This document shows positions 1-7,659 of a stretch of 64,000 bases of DNA, in pieces. The position numbers were made by a program, and so were the translations under genes. Each line of letters opens with the position of its first letter. Within the stretch, counting starts at the first letter, position 1. Under the pieces are notes generated by a model. It was not told where the DNA came from. It was given only the letters and a program-made list of their open reading frames with translations, and searched no databases. The DNA comes from Bradyrhizobium elkanii WSM2783. GTDB lineage: Bacteria; Pseudomonadota; Alphaproteobacteria; Rhizobiales; Xanthobacteraceae. The stretch lies in assembly GCF_000472865.1 (NCBI RefSeq), contig NZ_AXAP01000008.1:62001-126000 (forward strand), read 5' to 3'.

Positions 1-202
1 CGACTTCGAATCCGATGGTCTGATCGGCCGGGTCGCCCTCAAAGTAGCACAGCGTATGCGCACGTTCGTCTGAACGCAGATAGAGCGAGTTCCGCGATCT
101 CTCGCTCACCTGAAGACCGAGGCATCTGGTCGCAAATGATTCCGCTTCCTCGAGGCTCGAGCTCCCCAGCCGCGCATAGGTGACATCCTTGAGCTGGATC
201 AT
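1..202 (-). CDS. VOC-fold (glyoxalase/extradiol dioxygenase-like) protein, partial
   Basis: Only the first 67 codons are inside the window; the gene runs off the left edge. The ATG follows an AAGGAG ribosome site. The visible part is one N-terminal VOC half-domain with a CLGLQV segment and an SDERAHTLCYF strand, closely resembling the N-terminus of the next gene (SDERFHTLCLV), so the two look like tandem paralogues. The family includes two-domain extradiol ring-cleavage dioxygenases whose iron ligands lie in the second domain, which is not visible here. It is the last visible gene of the minus-strand operon that starts near 5966, and it may be that operon's true ring-cleavage enzyme. Confidence 0.75.
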   Translation of the reverse strand, partial: MIQLKDVTYARLGSSSLEEAESFATRCLGLQVSERSRNSLYLRSDERAHTLCYFEGDPADQTIGFEV

Positions 203-224
203 GGTTGCGCTCCTTTTGCAGAAA

Positions 225-1106
225 TCAGGTGATGACTTGCCGCAGCTCCGGAATCTCGGAGCATTCGCTTCCCCATTCGCATAGTGAGGAAGCTGCCGGC
301 GCAAACTGCCTCGCATGGTGCCCGGTATCGATGTCGGCCAGCCCATGTCCGTACGAGAAGACTTGTCCTTCCGGTCCGGCAAATCGCAGAAAGATCTGGC
401 CGGATGCTGCTTCGCGGCCTGGGCCGTGCAGGATCTTGATCTGTCGCTCCTGCGCAAAATAGTGGTTCTGCATGATCGAATCGAGACTTTCGACTCCGTA
501 GCAGACGTCAAGCAGCCCCGCCCGATCGGAAGGGTAGAGCGCAATCCGGTGATGCTTCCGATCGATGCTGAGATAGGCAATATCGCCGACCCAATCGCTG
601 ATCGCCGCTCCCAGGATCGTGGTCCACAGCTTCAGGTCATCCGCCATCGCGCGGCTGCGAATGCCCACGCATTGCAGGCCGGTGACACCGGCATCGCGGC
701 TCGGGAAGTAGCGCCGGCCGCTTACCGCCGGGCGTGACACAAGGTCGATCTCATTGCCGCTCGCGTCGCGCACGATCAGTGCGCGCCGCACAAAACGCCG
801 GCTGCATTCCTCTGCGGACGCCTCGCGGACTTCAAATCCCTCTCGCTGCAAGGCATCGGCCGCTCGATCAACGTCATCGGCGGAGGCGACCTCCATGCCG
901 ACGCTTGACCTGTCGGCGCCTTCGACGAGACAAAGCGTGTGGAAGCGCTCGTCGGACCGGAACAGAAATTGCTCCTTGTCATCAGTGACGCGCTGAAGCC
1001 CCAGAATGTCGGTCGCGAAGGCCGCGGCGGCCGGGCCGTTCTGTACCGCAAGCCTCACATAGCAGAGCTGGATCAACGGGACAGGGGCGAAGTGCTTGGC
1101 GTCCAT
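225..1106 (-). CDS. Two-domain VOC protein, extradiol-dioxygenase-like, with altered metal site
   Basis: This 293-aa protein has two VOC modules (about 10-140 and 150-280), the architecture of BphC-type extradiol dioxygenases. Read against that family, the middle iron ligand is kept (RKHHRIAL). The first-ligand position reads GLQCVG, with Cys where His is usual. The last reads VFSYG, with Ser where Glu is usual. It may therefore be a non-catalytic or substrate-specialised partner of its paralogue at 1-202. The start at 1106 (MDAKHFAP) is preferred because longer in-frame starts run into the TetR gene, whose stop is at 1109. It sits in the operon with the dioxygenase, SDR and ferredoxin genes, as expected for a ring-cleavage role. 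Confidence 0.75.
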   Translation of the reverse strand: MDAKHFAPVPLIQLCYVRLAVQNGPAAAAFATDILGLQRVTDDKEQFLFRSDERFHTLCLVEGADRSSVGMEVASADDVDRAADALQREGFEVREASAEECSRRFVRRALIVRDASGNEIDLVSRPAVSGRRYFPSRDAGVTGLQCVGIRSRAMADDLKLWTTILGAAISDWVGDIAYLSIDRKHHRIALYPSDRAGLLDVCYGVESLDSIMQNHYFAQERQIKILHGPGREAASGQIFLRFAGPEGQVFSYGHGLADIDTGHHARQFAPAASSLCEWGSECSEIPELRQVIT

Positions 1107-1108
1107 TT

Positions 1109-1858
1109 TCAACCACGGTTCTTCTGGTCGTTCGCCATCGCCGTCTGGAGGTGTTGGCGAACGATGTCGCGCCACACCTTCAGCAGGCGACTGAACTGCT
1201 CAGGATCTTTTTCGATCAGGGTTCGAACCGAATAGCCGCGGACCACGCTCAGCGTGAGCGAGAGGATATCGCTGGCGAGTTGCTTGGGAACGCCCGACGA
1301 CATCAGCGCTTCGAGCCAGGCGGCCTCGACCGAAAACCGGCTGGTGCGGGAGTTCCTGTACGTCTCCCGCTTGAGAATGCGCGAGTCGCTGTCCGCGCTC
1401 ATTGCGATCGCGAGTTCGATGAAGAAATAGTCGCCGAAATAGAAATCCTGCGCGTCCTTGATGATCCCTTCGATCGGATCGTTTCCGCTGTTCTGGGCGA
1501 GGTGGGCCCGGCGGGCGCTCTCCACCAGCGAGACTTCGTTGACATGCCTGATGATGGCGACAAGAAGATCGTGCTTGCTCTTGAAATGGTGCAGCAGGGC
1601 GCCGCGCGAGACGCCCGCGAGTTCGGCCACCTCGACCGTGCGCAGGCCGCGCAGTCCGTTCGCGCGCACCAGCTTCACCGCGGCCTCGATCAATTGGGTC
1701 TGCGTCGCTTCGCTGCGCTCCGCTTGGGTTCGCTTGGGGGCGTATTTCGGCTCGCTTGAGCTGTTGCGTCGTGATTGCAGCCGTTGCCGCGCCGCGGCGC
1801 GTGGCAGGGACGCCCGGCCTCCGTGTGCGCCTGGCTTCGTCTTGTCAGCATTCGACAT
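1109..1858 (-). CDS. TetR/AcrR family transcriptional regulator
   Basis: The 249-aa product has a basic, low-complexity N-terminal extension of about 45 residues. A TetR helix-turn-helix follows (ATQTQLIEAAVKLV ... VAELAGVSRGALLHHFKSKHDLL, about 50-100), then a helical ligand-binding domain. It overlaps the upstream ferredoxin gene by 14 bp and the start of the VOC gene follows its stop, so it is embedded in the catabolic operon and probably controls it. The 18-bp dyad at 6042-6059, between the two divergent arms of the cluster, is the best candidate operator. The inducer is unknown, presumably the aromatic substrate or a pathway intermediate. Confidence 0.88.
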   Translation of the reverse strand: MSNADKTKPGAHGGRASLPRAAARQRLQSRRNSSSEPKYAPKRTQAERSEATQTQLIEAAVKLVRANGLRGLRTVEVAELAGVSRGALLHHFKSKHDLLVAIIRHVNEVSLVESARRAHLAQNSGNDPIEGIIKDAQDFYFGDYFFIELAIAMSADSDSRILKRETYRNSRTSRFSVEAAWLEALMSSGVPKQLASDILSLTLSVVRGYSVRTLIEKDPEQFSRLLKVWRDIVRQHLQTAMANDQKNRG

Positions 1859-2168
1859 AAACGTCCTCTTCGCTCAGTTTGACCCGGAAGGTCTTCAGCG
1901 CGACCGTGCAGGGCATGCCGGTCGGCTGCCCATTAGTGACGTCGAACGTGCCGAAGTGCCACGGGCACTCGACGATTTTCCCCGTCAGAATGCCTTCTTC
2001 CGACAGCGAAGCCTCGCCATGGGTACACAGATCGGCCGTGGCATAGATTGCTCCGTCCACATTGTACACGGCGATGTTGGTGCCATCAGGCAGCGTTGCC
2101 TGGCGGACTTCTCCCGGCGGGAACTCGTCCAGCCTTCCGATCAGCACATCTTTGGTCATCGTATTCAT
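1845..2168 (-). CDS. Rieske-type ferredoxin of an aromatic-ring dioxygenase
   Basis: A 107-aa soluble [2Fe-2S] electron carrier. The Rieske ligands are visible as C-T-H (CTHGEASLS) and C-P-W-H (ECPWHFGTFD), with normal spacing. Length and motifs match the ferredoxin components of three- and four-component dioxygenases (BphF/CmtAd type). It would pass electrons from the FAD reductase at 4755-5966 to the oxygenase at 2939-4731. It overlaps the upstream SDR gene by 4 bp (ATGA) and the downstream TetR gene by 14 bp, which indicates translational coupling. It is the only stand-alone Rieske ferredoxin gene in the window, although a second alpha/beta dioxygenase at 39.9 kb also needs a carrier. Confidence 0.92.
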   Translation of the reverse strand: MNTMTKDVLIGRLDEFPPGEVRQATLPDGTNIAVYNVDGAIYATADLCTHGEASLSEEGILTGKIVECPWHFGTFDVTNGQPTGMPCTVALKTFRVKLSEEDVYVEC

Positions 2169-2926
2169 AGCATCGTGCTTCCGCCATTCACGCTGATGAC
2201 CTGGCCTGTGACGAACGAGGCTTCCCTGGAGGCCAGATAGCAGACCATGGACGCGATCTCGTCCATCTCGCCGGGGCGTCCCATCGGCACCACGTCGACG
2301 AATTTTCGGATTGATTGCGGCGCCTTGGCGGCCGCGCGTTGCACCTGGGGCGTATTGACGATGCAGGGTGCAACGACATTGACGGTGATCCCGTCGGTCG
2401 CGAATTCGCGCGCGAGCCCTGTGGCGATGGCGTGAACGCCGCCCTTTGCCGCGTTGTAGGCAGCGTGATCATAAAGCCCGTTGCGGACGGAGTCGGCGCC
2501 GATATTGACGATCCGGCCGTAGCGCTTCGTCTTCATCATCGGCACGGCGTGCCACGTGCACCACAGCATCGTCCAGAGATTACGGTCGATGGTCGTTCGC
2601 AGTGTCTCCGGCGTGTGCTCCAGGAACGGCTTGATGATGCCGCCTCCCGCATTGTTGACGAGGACGTCGATCGTGCCGAACGCCTTGACGGCATCGCCGA
2701 TCAATCGGCCGGCGACATCTTCCTTCGAGAGATCGCCGCTTCGGACCAGCGGCCTTTCGCGGCAGAGCGAGGAGAGACCGTCGGCCATTGCGGTCAACCT
2801 ATTCTCGTCGAGGTCCGAAAGCACCAGCCTGGCGCCCTCTCGGGCAAAATGCTGCGCGATCACCGCGCCGATGCCGCTGGCGGCGCCGGTGATCACCACA
2901 ATCTGTTCGGCAAATCGCTTTTCCAT
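2165..2926 (-). CDS. Short-chain dehydrogenase/reductase, probable cis-dihydrodiol dehydrogenase
   Basis: A classical 253-aa SDR. The NAD(P)-binding TGAASGIG motif is near residue 14, followed by NNAGGG and a YNAAK catalytic Tyr/Lys near 160. The C-terminus ends in VTGQVISVNGG, typical of SDRs. An acidic residue after beta-2 (LSDLD) favours NAD. Placed between the dioxygenase beta subunit and the Rieske ferredoxin, it most likely rearomatises the cis-diol made by the dioxygenase to a catechol. That substrate is inferred from context; sequence alone also fits other secondary-alcohol oxidations. Confidence 0.85.
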   Translation of the reverse strand: MEKRFAEQIVVITGAASGIGAVIAQHFAREGARLVLSDLDENRLTAMADGLSSLCRERPLVRSGDLSKEDVAGRLIGDAVKAFGTIDVLVNNAGGGIIKPFLEHTPETLRTTIDRNLWTMLWCTWHAVPMMKTKRYGRIVNIGADSVRNGLYDHAAYNAAKGGVHAIATGLAREFATDGITVNVVAPCIVNTPQVQRAAAKAPQSIRKFVDVVPMGRPGEMDEIASMVCYLASREASFVTGQVISVNGGSTML

Positions 2927-2938
2927 CGGGGCTGTCTC

Positions 2939-3424
2939 TCAGAGCACAATGGAAATCCGGCCATGCGGACGCAGGCCTTCGCCGCCAAGCAGGCAGCGTT
3001 TCTCGCTGATCCTTATCCTGCTCTCATCGACCTTCAGGCGGTAATTGCTCGTGCCGAAATAGAGATCGGTTGTGCCGTCCTTGGTGCGGAAGGTCTGGAA
3101 CACCGCGCTGACGTCGACGGAATCTTCGCCTCGCCCACGGATACGCACGTTGCCGACGATGCGGCTGGTCTTGGAGTGCGGGAATTCGGCGTGCGCGGTT
3201 CGTTTCATCAGGCGCTTCACCCGCTCACCCAGCCGGAACCGGTCGTCGGCGATATAGAAGAGGTTGTTGTCCGCCGAAGCGTCCGGCGGCAGATCGGTGC
3301 AGGGGACCTCGTAGGTTGCGTCATCGGTAAAGAGCGCCAGCCATTCCGGCAGTCGCCATTGATCGAGGAGGTCTGCTTCGTGAAACAGGAAGTCTTCCAC
3401 GTCTGATCGTTCGATTGCGCGCAT
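2939..3424 (-). CDS. Aromatic-ring-hydroxylating dioxygenase, beta subunit
   Basis: A 161-aa member of the SnoaL-like beta-subunit family. It shows VEDFLFHEADLLDQWRLPEWLALFTDDATYEVP at its N-terminus, a common signature of dioxygenase small subunits, and ends with a strand like those seen in these proteins. The start at 3424 has a good AAGGAG site and lies 12 bp after the alpha-subunit stop; a longer reading frame would overlap the alpha gene. Beta subunits have no metal and complete the alpha3beta3 hexamer. It pairs with the alpha subunit at 3436-4731. Confidence 0.92.
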   Translation of the reverse strand: MRAIERSDVEDFLFHEADLLDQWRLPEWLALFTDDATYEVPCTDLPPDASADNNLFYIADDRFRLGERVKRLMKRTAHAEFPHSKTSRIVGNVRIRGRGEDSVDVSAVFQTFRTKDGTTDLYFGTSNYRLKVDESRIRISEKRCLLGGEGLRPHGRISIVL

Positions 3425-3435
3425 GACGATCTCCT

Positions 3436-4731
3436 TCAGGCTGCGACGTTCTTGATGCTGGAGATCGGCGCCGGAAACATCATGGCGTTCCACTGGGTCC
3501 AGAACGCCCGCATCTGAAGCTCGTCATTATGGGCGGGGCGCTCCTTGCCCATTCCCTTGGAGATATCGTTCCATTGCGCTTCCTTGGCGTTATTGAAGCC
3601 GCGCTGGCAATGTTCGAGCGCCTCGGCATCGTCAGGCGTCGCGAAGCCGCCGGGCCCGAGAAATTCGAGAAAGTTGTTCAGGCGATATTTGCGAGCCCAT
3701 GAGGTCTCGTCGTTCGGCCCCAGAGCCCAGGCGCTGATGACCATATAATCAGCGGCCATCGGAAAGTAGGTGCGGACGGTCAGCGCCATGATGTCGTTGA
3801 CGACGAGATTCGGGAAGATGAAGAGATTCCGGTTCTTGCGGGAAATGCGGTCGGCGCGTTCCTTGCCGAAGCGCTGCACCAGATTGTCGTAGAGGCGGCT
3901 GATCTCCTGCTTTCCGCTGTCGCCCCACGCAGGAATCCACTGCGCGACCGGCCGCCCCCATGGCGCGCCGTATTCGAGAACGGCGTGGCCGTTGCCGAGG
4001 TCATAACCATATCCGCCGCCGCCCATGCCGCCGGCGAGGCCGTCGGTCGTGTTCATCAGATAGTCGAAGTAACTCGCATGCGTGGTGGTCGCATGATAGC
4101 CATCGATGCTGTTCTCCGTGAGCAGCTTCCAGTTCGCCCGGATCGAGTATTCCTGGGTGCCGGCAATGATCGAGAGGCCTGCGTCGGTCTGATCGCAGAT
4201 GAGATCGAGATATTCCTTCGCGCCGGCGAGGTAATCGACGAGAGGGACGATGTTCCTGTCAAAGGAGACGAAGCAGAAGTCGCGGTAGGTCTCGAAGCGC
4301 GGAACCGCCTGCATGTTGGAGGATTCGCGGTTCTTGAATCCTTCCGCATAGGCGTCCTCGCCGGGCTGGCTGCGCAGCTTGCCATCGGCTCCGAACACCC
4401 ATCCGTGGTAGAAGCACTGAAACGATTTCGCATTGCCTTTCCGCTCGCGGCAGACCTGCGCGCCGCGGTGAGGGCAGGTGTTGAGAAGCGCGCGAAGCGT
4501 TCCCTTGCTGTCGCGCGTGAATAGGATGCTGCGACCGGCCACGGTCCGGCTCACGAAGTCGCCGGGCTTGGGAAGCTCGGATGCATGGCCGAGATAGAGC
4601 CACGAGCGCTCGAACACGAGCTCCTTCTCCGCCTTGAAGATCTCGGGATCGGTGAAGTTGCGGCGCGCAACCTTGAAGATCTGCTGGGCGGGATCAACCA
4701 GAATTGCCGGTTGACGGCTGTCGGTCTGCAT
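3436..4731 (-). CDS. Aromatic-ring-hydroxylating dioxygenase, alpha subunit (Rieske/mononuclear iron)
   Basis: The catalytic oxygenase subunit, 431 aa from the ATG at 4731, which has a GGAGGAAAC ribosome site; an upstream in-frame ATG lacks one. Rieske ligands are C86-x-H88 (CPHRG) and C106-x2-H109 (CFYHGW). The mononuclear iron site is visible as DGYHATTTH, and an Asp-rich [10 protein letters not shown] near residue 360 probably supplies the third ligand. With the beta subunit, ferredoxin and reductase next to it the system is complete. Fold and operon resemble benzoate, p-cumate or biphenyl-type dioxygenases; a p-cumate-like substrate is a hypothesis from the pathway layout, not shown by the sequence. 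Confidence 0.93.
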   Translation of the reverse strand: MQTDSRQPAILVDPAQQIFKVARRNFTDPEIFKAEKELVFERSWLYLGHASELPKPGDFVSRTVAGRSILFTRDSKGTLRALLNTCPHRGAQVCRERKGNAKSFQCFYHGWVFGADGKLRSQPGEDAYAEGFKNRESSNMQAVPRFETYRDFCFVSFDRNIVPLVDYLAGAKEYLDLICDQTDAGLSIIAGTQEYSIRANWKLLTENSIDGYHATTTHASYFDYLMNTTDGLAGGMGGGGYGYDLGNGHAVLEYGAPWGRPVAQWIPAWGDSGKQEISRLYDNLVQRFGKERADRISRKNRNLFIFPNLVVNDIMALTVRTYFPMAADYMVISAWALGPNDETSWARKYRLNNFLEFLGPGGFATPDDAEALEHCQRGFNNAKEAQWNDISKGMGKERPAHNDELQMRAFWTQWNAMMFPAPISSIKNVAA

Positions 4732-4754
4732 GTCGTTTCCTCCGTCTGCGCTCT

Positions 4755-5966
4755 TCATGAAGCGAGAGCTTGTTTCAAGTCGAAAGCGGGATTGGCGATG
4801 TCGGATGGATTGACCCGCTTCCGGGAAGCGGCAAGCCGTCGTAGCAGCGCCATGTCCTTGGGTGAGCTCACGGTGACGGCGCCGACCACTTCGCCGTCGC
4901 GGAGGCTGATGGTGGTGAAGCGTCCGCGCTCGACATCCCCGCGCACGATCTCGTCGGCGCCGCCGGGGTGGCCGATCACCTGGATGTTCGACTCGAATTG
5001 GTCCGACCAGAACCAGGGCGGCGCCTCGTAGCTGACATCCTGACCGACCATATTCCTAGCCGTCGCGATCGCCTGGTTCTGCGCATTGGCCCAGTTCTCC
5101 ACGCGCATCCAGCGTCCGTGCCAGTCGCTCCATTGTTCGGCGACGTCGCCGGCTGCATAGACGCCTTCGATGTCGGTCATGCCGGAGGGGCCGACACGAA
5201 TGCCTTGATCGACTGCGAGCCCCGCCTGGCGGGCAAGGTCGGCCGCAGGCTCAACGCCGACACCGACGACGACGAGATCGGCCGGAACGATCCTTCCGTC
5301 GGACAACTGAATCCCTTTGGCCGTGGCGCCCACGATGGTCACGTTGCAGCAGACAGCGACGCCGCGGTCGCTGTGCAGCCGCCTCAGATATCCGCTCAGC
5401 GCTGGCGAGCCGACCTGTGGTAACAGCCGATCGGCCTTCTCCAGCACGGTGACCTCGCAGCCGCGGACGATGGCCGCCGAGGCGACCTCGAGACCGATCA
5501 CGCCGCCGCCGACCAGCACCACTTTGGCGTCCTGCGTGAGATTGCGTCTGAGTTCGCGCGCATCGTCGATGCAGCGCAGATAGCAGACGCGCAATCCGCA
5601 ATCGTCGAGATCGCGCAACCGACGCGGCCGCGTGCCGGTCGCTAGCAGCAGGCGATCGAATGAAATCTCGCGGCCGTCCGACAGCCCGATCGCACGACGA
5701 TTCAAATCAATCGCAACAGTCGGCGTGGAGGTGCTCAGCTCGATGTCGATCGCTGCCCAATCCTGCGAATTTCGGATGAAGCGCGGTTCTTCGTCCACAT
5801 TGATCAGCATGGCCTTCGAAAGTTGCGGTCGCTCGTAGGGCGGATGCTCTTCTTCACCCAGCAAGGTGATCGGCCCGCGATGCCCGGCGCCCCGCAACGC
5901 CTCGGCTGCGCGCGCGCCGGCCTGGCCTGCGCCCACGATGACGATGCGTGTCTGGGATAGATCCAA
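4755..5966 (-). CDS. FAD-dependent ferredoxin--NAD(+) reductase of the dioxygenase
   Basis: About 403 aa. Two dinucleotide-binding motifs are visible, [16 protein letters not shown] for FAD at the N-terminus and [14 protein letters not shown] for NAD mid-protein, plus a second FAD motif ([10 protein letters not shown]) and the C-terminal PWFWSDQF of BphA4/CamA-type reductases. It transfers electrons from NADH to the Rieske ferredoxin. No ATG is well placed: a GTG at 5975 overlaps its own AAGGGGAG site, so the TTG at 5966, with normal spacing, is preferred. First gene of the minus-strand operon, transcribed away from the divergent amidohydrolase gene. A paralogue sits at 44271-45470. Confidence 0.9.
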   Translation of the reverse strand: MDLSQTRIVIVGAGQAGARAAEALRGAGHRGPITLLGEEEHPPYERPQLSKAMLINVDEEPRFIRNSQDWAAIDIELSTSTPTVAIDLNRRAIGLSDGREISFDRLLLATGTRPRRLRDLDDCGLRVCYLRCIDDARELRRNLTQDAKVVLVGGGVIGLEVASAAIVRGCEVTVLEKADRLLPQVGSPALSGYLRRLHSDRGVAVCCNVTIVGATAKGIQLSDGRIVPADLVVVGVGVEPAADLARQAGLAVDQGIRVGPSGMTDIEGVYAAGDVAEQWSDWHGRWMRVENWANAQNQAIATARNMVGQDVSYEAPPWFWSDQFESNIQVIGHPGGADEIVRGDVERGRFTTISLRDGEVVGAVTVSSPKDMALLRRLAASRKRVNPSDIANPAFDLKQALAS

Positions 5967-6041
5967 TGCGTTCACTCCCCTTGAGCGGTTCTTTGCCGCC
6001 CGCAGCGCACCTCTCGCGGCCGCTTGACAAGCAGGATAAAA

Positions 6042-6059
6042 ACAATCATTCCTGTTTGT
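6042..6059. promoter_or_regulatory. Candidate TetR operator between the divergent catabolic arms
   Basis: An 18-bp imperfect dyad, ACAAtCAttccTGtTTGT, with 12 of 18 positions symmetric. It lies in the gap between the minus operon (start 5966) and the plus operon (start 6135). Reading the minus strand, TTTACA and TATCCT with an 18-bp spacer flank it, so a bound repressor would cover that promoter. The half-site CTGTTTGTA resembles, from memory, an arm of the CymR operator of p-cumate operons, though the spacing differs. The TetR protein at 1109-1858 is the likely ligand. Confidence 0.5.
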
Positions 6060-6134
6060 AAAGTGAATTATCCTGCGCAACTCGAAAAGCGGTTCGCTGC
6101 AGCGCAGGGATCAGGGAAGGAAAGGAGGGCGCCA

Positions 6135-7172
6135 TTGCCAGTGGTGGATGCCCATACGCATGTCGTGCCTGCACGACTCCCGGCTGACAAGGCGCGCGAC
6201 CCGCTGTGGCCGAGCGTCGAGCTTTCCGGCGACAAGGCCGCGGTGATGATTGGCGGAAAGGTGTTCCGCAAAATCGACTCGCGCTCGTGGGACGTCAGAC
6301 GCAGGCTGGCGGACATGGAGGAGGACGGCACCGCAATGCAGGTGCTGTCCCCGATGCCGGAGCTGCTGTCGCATTGGTTGCCGGCTGATGACGCCGAGCA
6401 CCTCGCCGAGATCATCAACGAGCACATCGCCGCGATGATTGGTGAGGCTCCGCGCCGGTTCGCCGGAATCGGCATGGCCTGCGTTCAGGACGTGCCGCGC
6501 GCGCTGGCGCAATTGCAACGCATCAAGGCGCTTGGTCTCGCCGGCATCGAAATCGGAAGCCATATCGATGGCGTCGCGCTCGGCAGCGAAGCGCTCCATC
6601 CGCTCTATGAAGCCGCTGAGGCGCTCGACCTCTGCATCTTCGTTCATCCGTTGCATCCGGCCGGGGTTGAGCGGATCGGGGCGGGACCCGAATTCGCGGC
6701 GACGGCAGCATTTCCAGTCGAGACCGCGCTGGCCGCAGTGTCGATGCTAGCGGCCGGCGTGCTCGAGAAATTTCCCAGGCTGCGCATCCTGCTCAGCCAT
6801 GGCGGCGGCGCGCTGCCCTGGATCCTGCCGCGGCTCGACTGCGGCTGGTCGCTCGGCGGCGAAATGCAGAAACGGATGACGAGATCGCCAAGGGAAATCG
6901 CGCGCCGCTTCTTCTACGACTCGATTCTCTACGATGGCCCCGCGCTTCAGTTCATGTCTTCGGTCGTGGGATCGAGCCGCATCGTGGTCGGCTCCGACTA
7001 TCCGTTCACCATTCGCCAAAAGCATCCCGGCGCATTTGTCCAAGCAGCGCTACCGGACTGCCCGGGCGTTCTCGCCGACAACGCCTTCGCTTTTCTTGGC
7101 CGCGCCTTCGATCTGGAAACCCAGCATGCAGCAACTAGCGATCGTCACCCCGTCGCGTCACAGCAGGCCTAG
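6135..7172 (+). CDS. Amidohydrolase, ACMSD-like decarboxylase family
   Basis: 345 aa of the amidohydrolase_2/ACMSD family of metal-dependent (beta/alpha)8 enzymes. Metal ligands visible are HTH in VVDAHTHVVP at the N-terminus, the His residues of FVHPLHP and LLSHGGG in the middle, and Asp in VGSDYPF near the C-terminus. Relatives decarboxylate ring-cleavage products or hydroxybenzoates. The TTG at 6135 is chosen because AGGAGG lies six bases upstream and the encoded protein then begins right at the first strand; the frame extends further upstream without a ribosome site. First gene of the plus operon. In a meta-cleavage pathway it could remove the carboxyl group of a carboxylated ring-cleavage product. 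Confidence 0.85.
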   Translation: MPVVDAHTHVVPARLPADKARDPLWPSVELSGDKAAVMIGGKVFRKIDSRSWDVRRRLADMEEDGTAMQVLSPMPELLSHWLPADDAEHLAEIINEHIAAMIGEAPRRFAGIGMACVQDVPRALAQLQRIKALGLAGIEIGSHIDGVALGSEALHPLYEAAEALDLCIFVHPLHPAGVERIGAGPEFAATAAFPVETALAAVSMLAAGVLEKFPRLRILLSHGGGALPWILPRLDCGWSLGGEMQKRMTRSPREIARRFFYDSILYDGPALQFMSSVVGSSRIVVGSDYPFTIRQKHPGAFVQAALPDCPGVLADNAFAFLGRAFDLETQHAATSDRHPVASQQA

Positions 7173-7176
7173 CGTC

Positions 7177-7659
7177 ATGATTGCCTGCCGGTCGCTGCCG
7201 CAGATGTGCCTGCTCGGTCCCGTTCCGCCGCGGACACCCGGTCGCAGCGATGCGCAGGTCCCGTCCGACGCTGCGCTCGGCGTCAGCCGCTACGGCCGTA
7301 TCTCCTATGTGTATTTCTACAACGACGATGAACCGGATGACGTCGCGTTCGGTCTGCTCGACGTGGAGATCGCCGTTCAGCGTCGGGGCCGGAACGAATT
7401 CGCCCTGGAGATCTATTGCATCGGCGACGGTTATCAGAGCGGGCACGGCTCGAGCGCGGCGGCACCGCTCACCGTGGAGCTGAAGGCCGGCAACCGCACG
7501 GTGGCGACGGCGCGCTGGAACTATCCCGATGTGCTCAATGGCCACTTGGATCCACTGACATTCACGACGTCGATCACTTTGTCGGAAGCGGACTTCGAGG
7601 CGCTCGACCACGTCTATCTGCCCTCTGTTCGCGCCGAGGCGATGATATGCCTGGAGTGA
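7177..7659 (+). CDS. Uncharacterised protein in the meta-cleavage operon
   Basis: About 160 aa with no family I recognise. It is rich in alternating hydrophobic/polar stretches suggesting beta strands (YGRISYVYFYN, VEIAVQRRG, FALEIYCIGDGY, PLTVELKAG, FTTSITL) and has acidic patches (NDDEPDD). No signal peptide or membrane segment is evident. The ATG at 7177 follows the amidohydrolase stop by 4 bp and the gene overlaps the CoA ligase start by 13 bp, so it is co-translated within a tight catabolic operon. A substrate-binding, accessory or small-enzyme role is possible, but nothing in the sequence settles this. An earlier ATG at 7126 would overlap the upstream gene. Confidence 0.65.
   Translation: MIACRSLPQMCLLGPVPPRTPGRSDAQVPSDAALGVSRYGRISYVYFYNDDEPDDVAFGLLDVEIAVQRRGRNEFALEIYCIGDGYQSGHGSSAAAPLTVELKAGNRTVATARWNYPDVLNGHLDPLTFTTSITLSEADFEALDHVYLPSVRAEAMICLE

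Noticed and set aside
2315..3406. Long open frames antisense to the dioxygenase operon, and many like them across the window
   Set aside because: They are mirror frames of high-GC genes with no ribosome site, family likeness or plausible composition.
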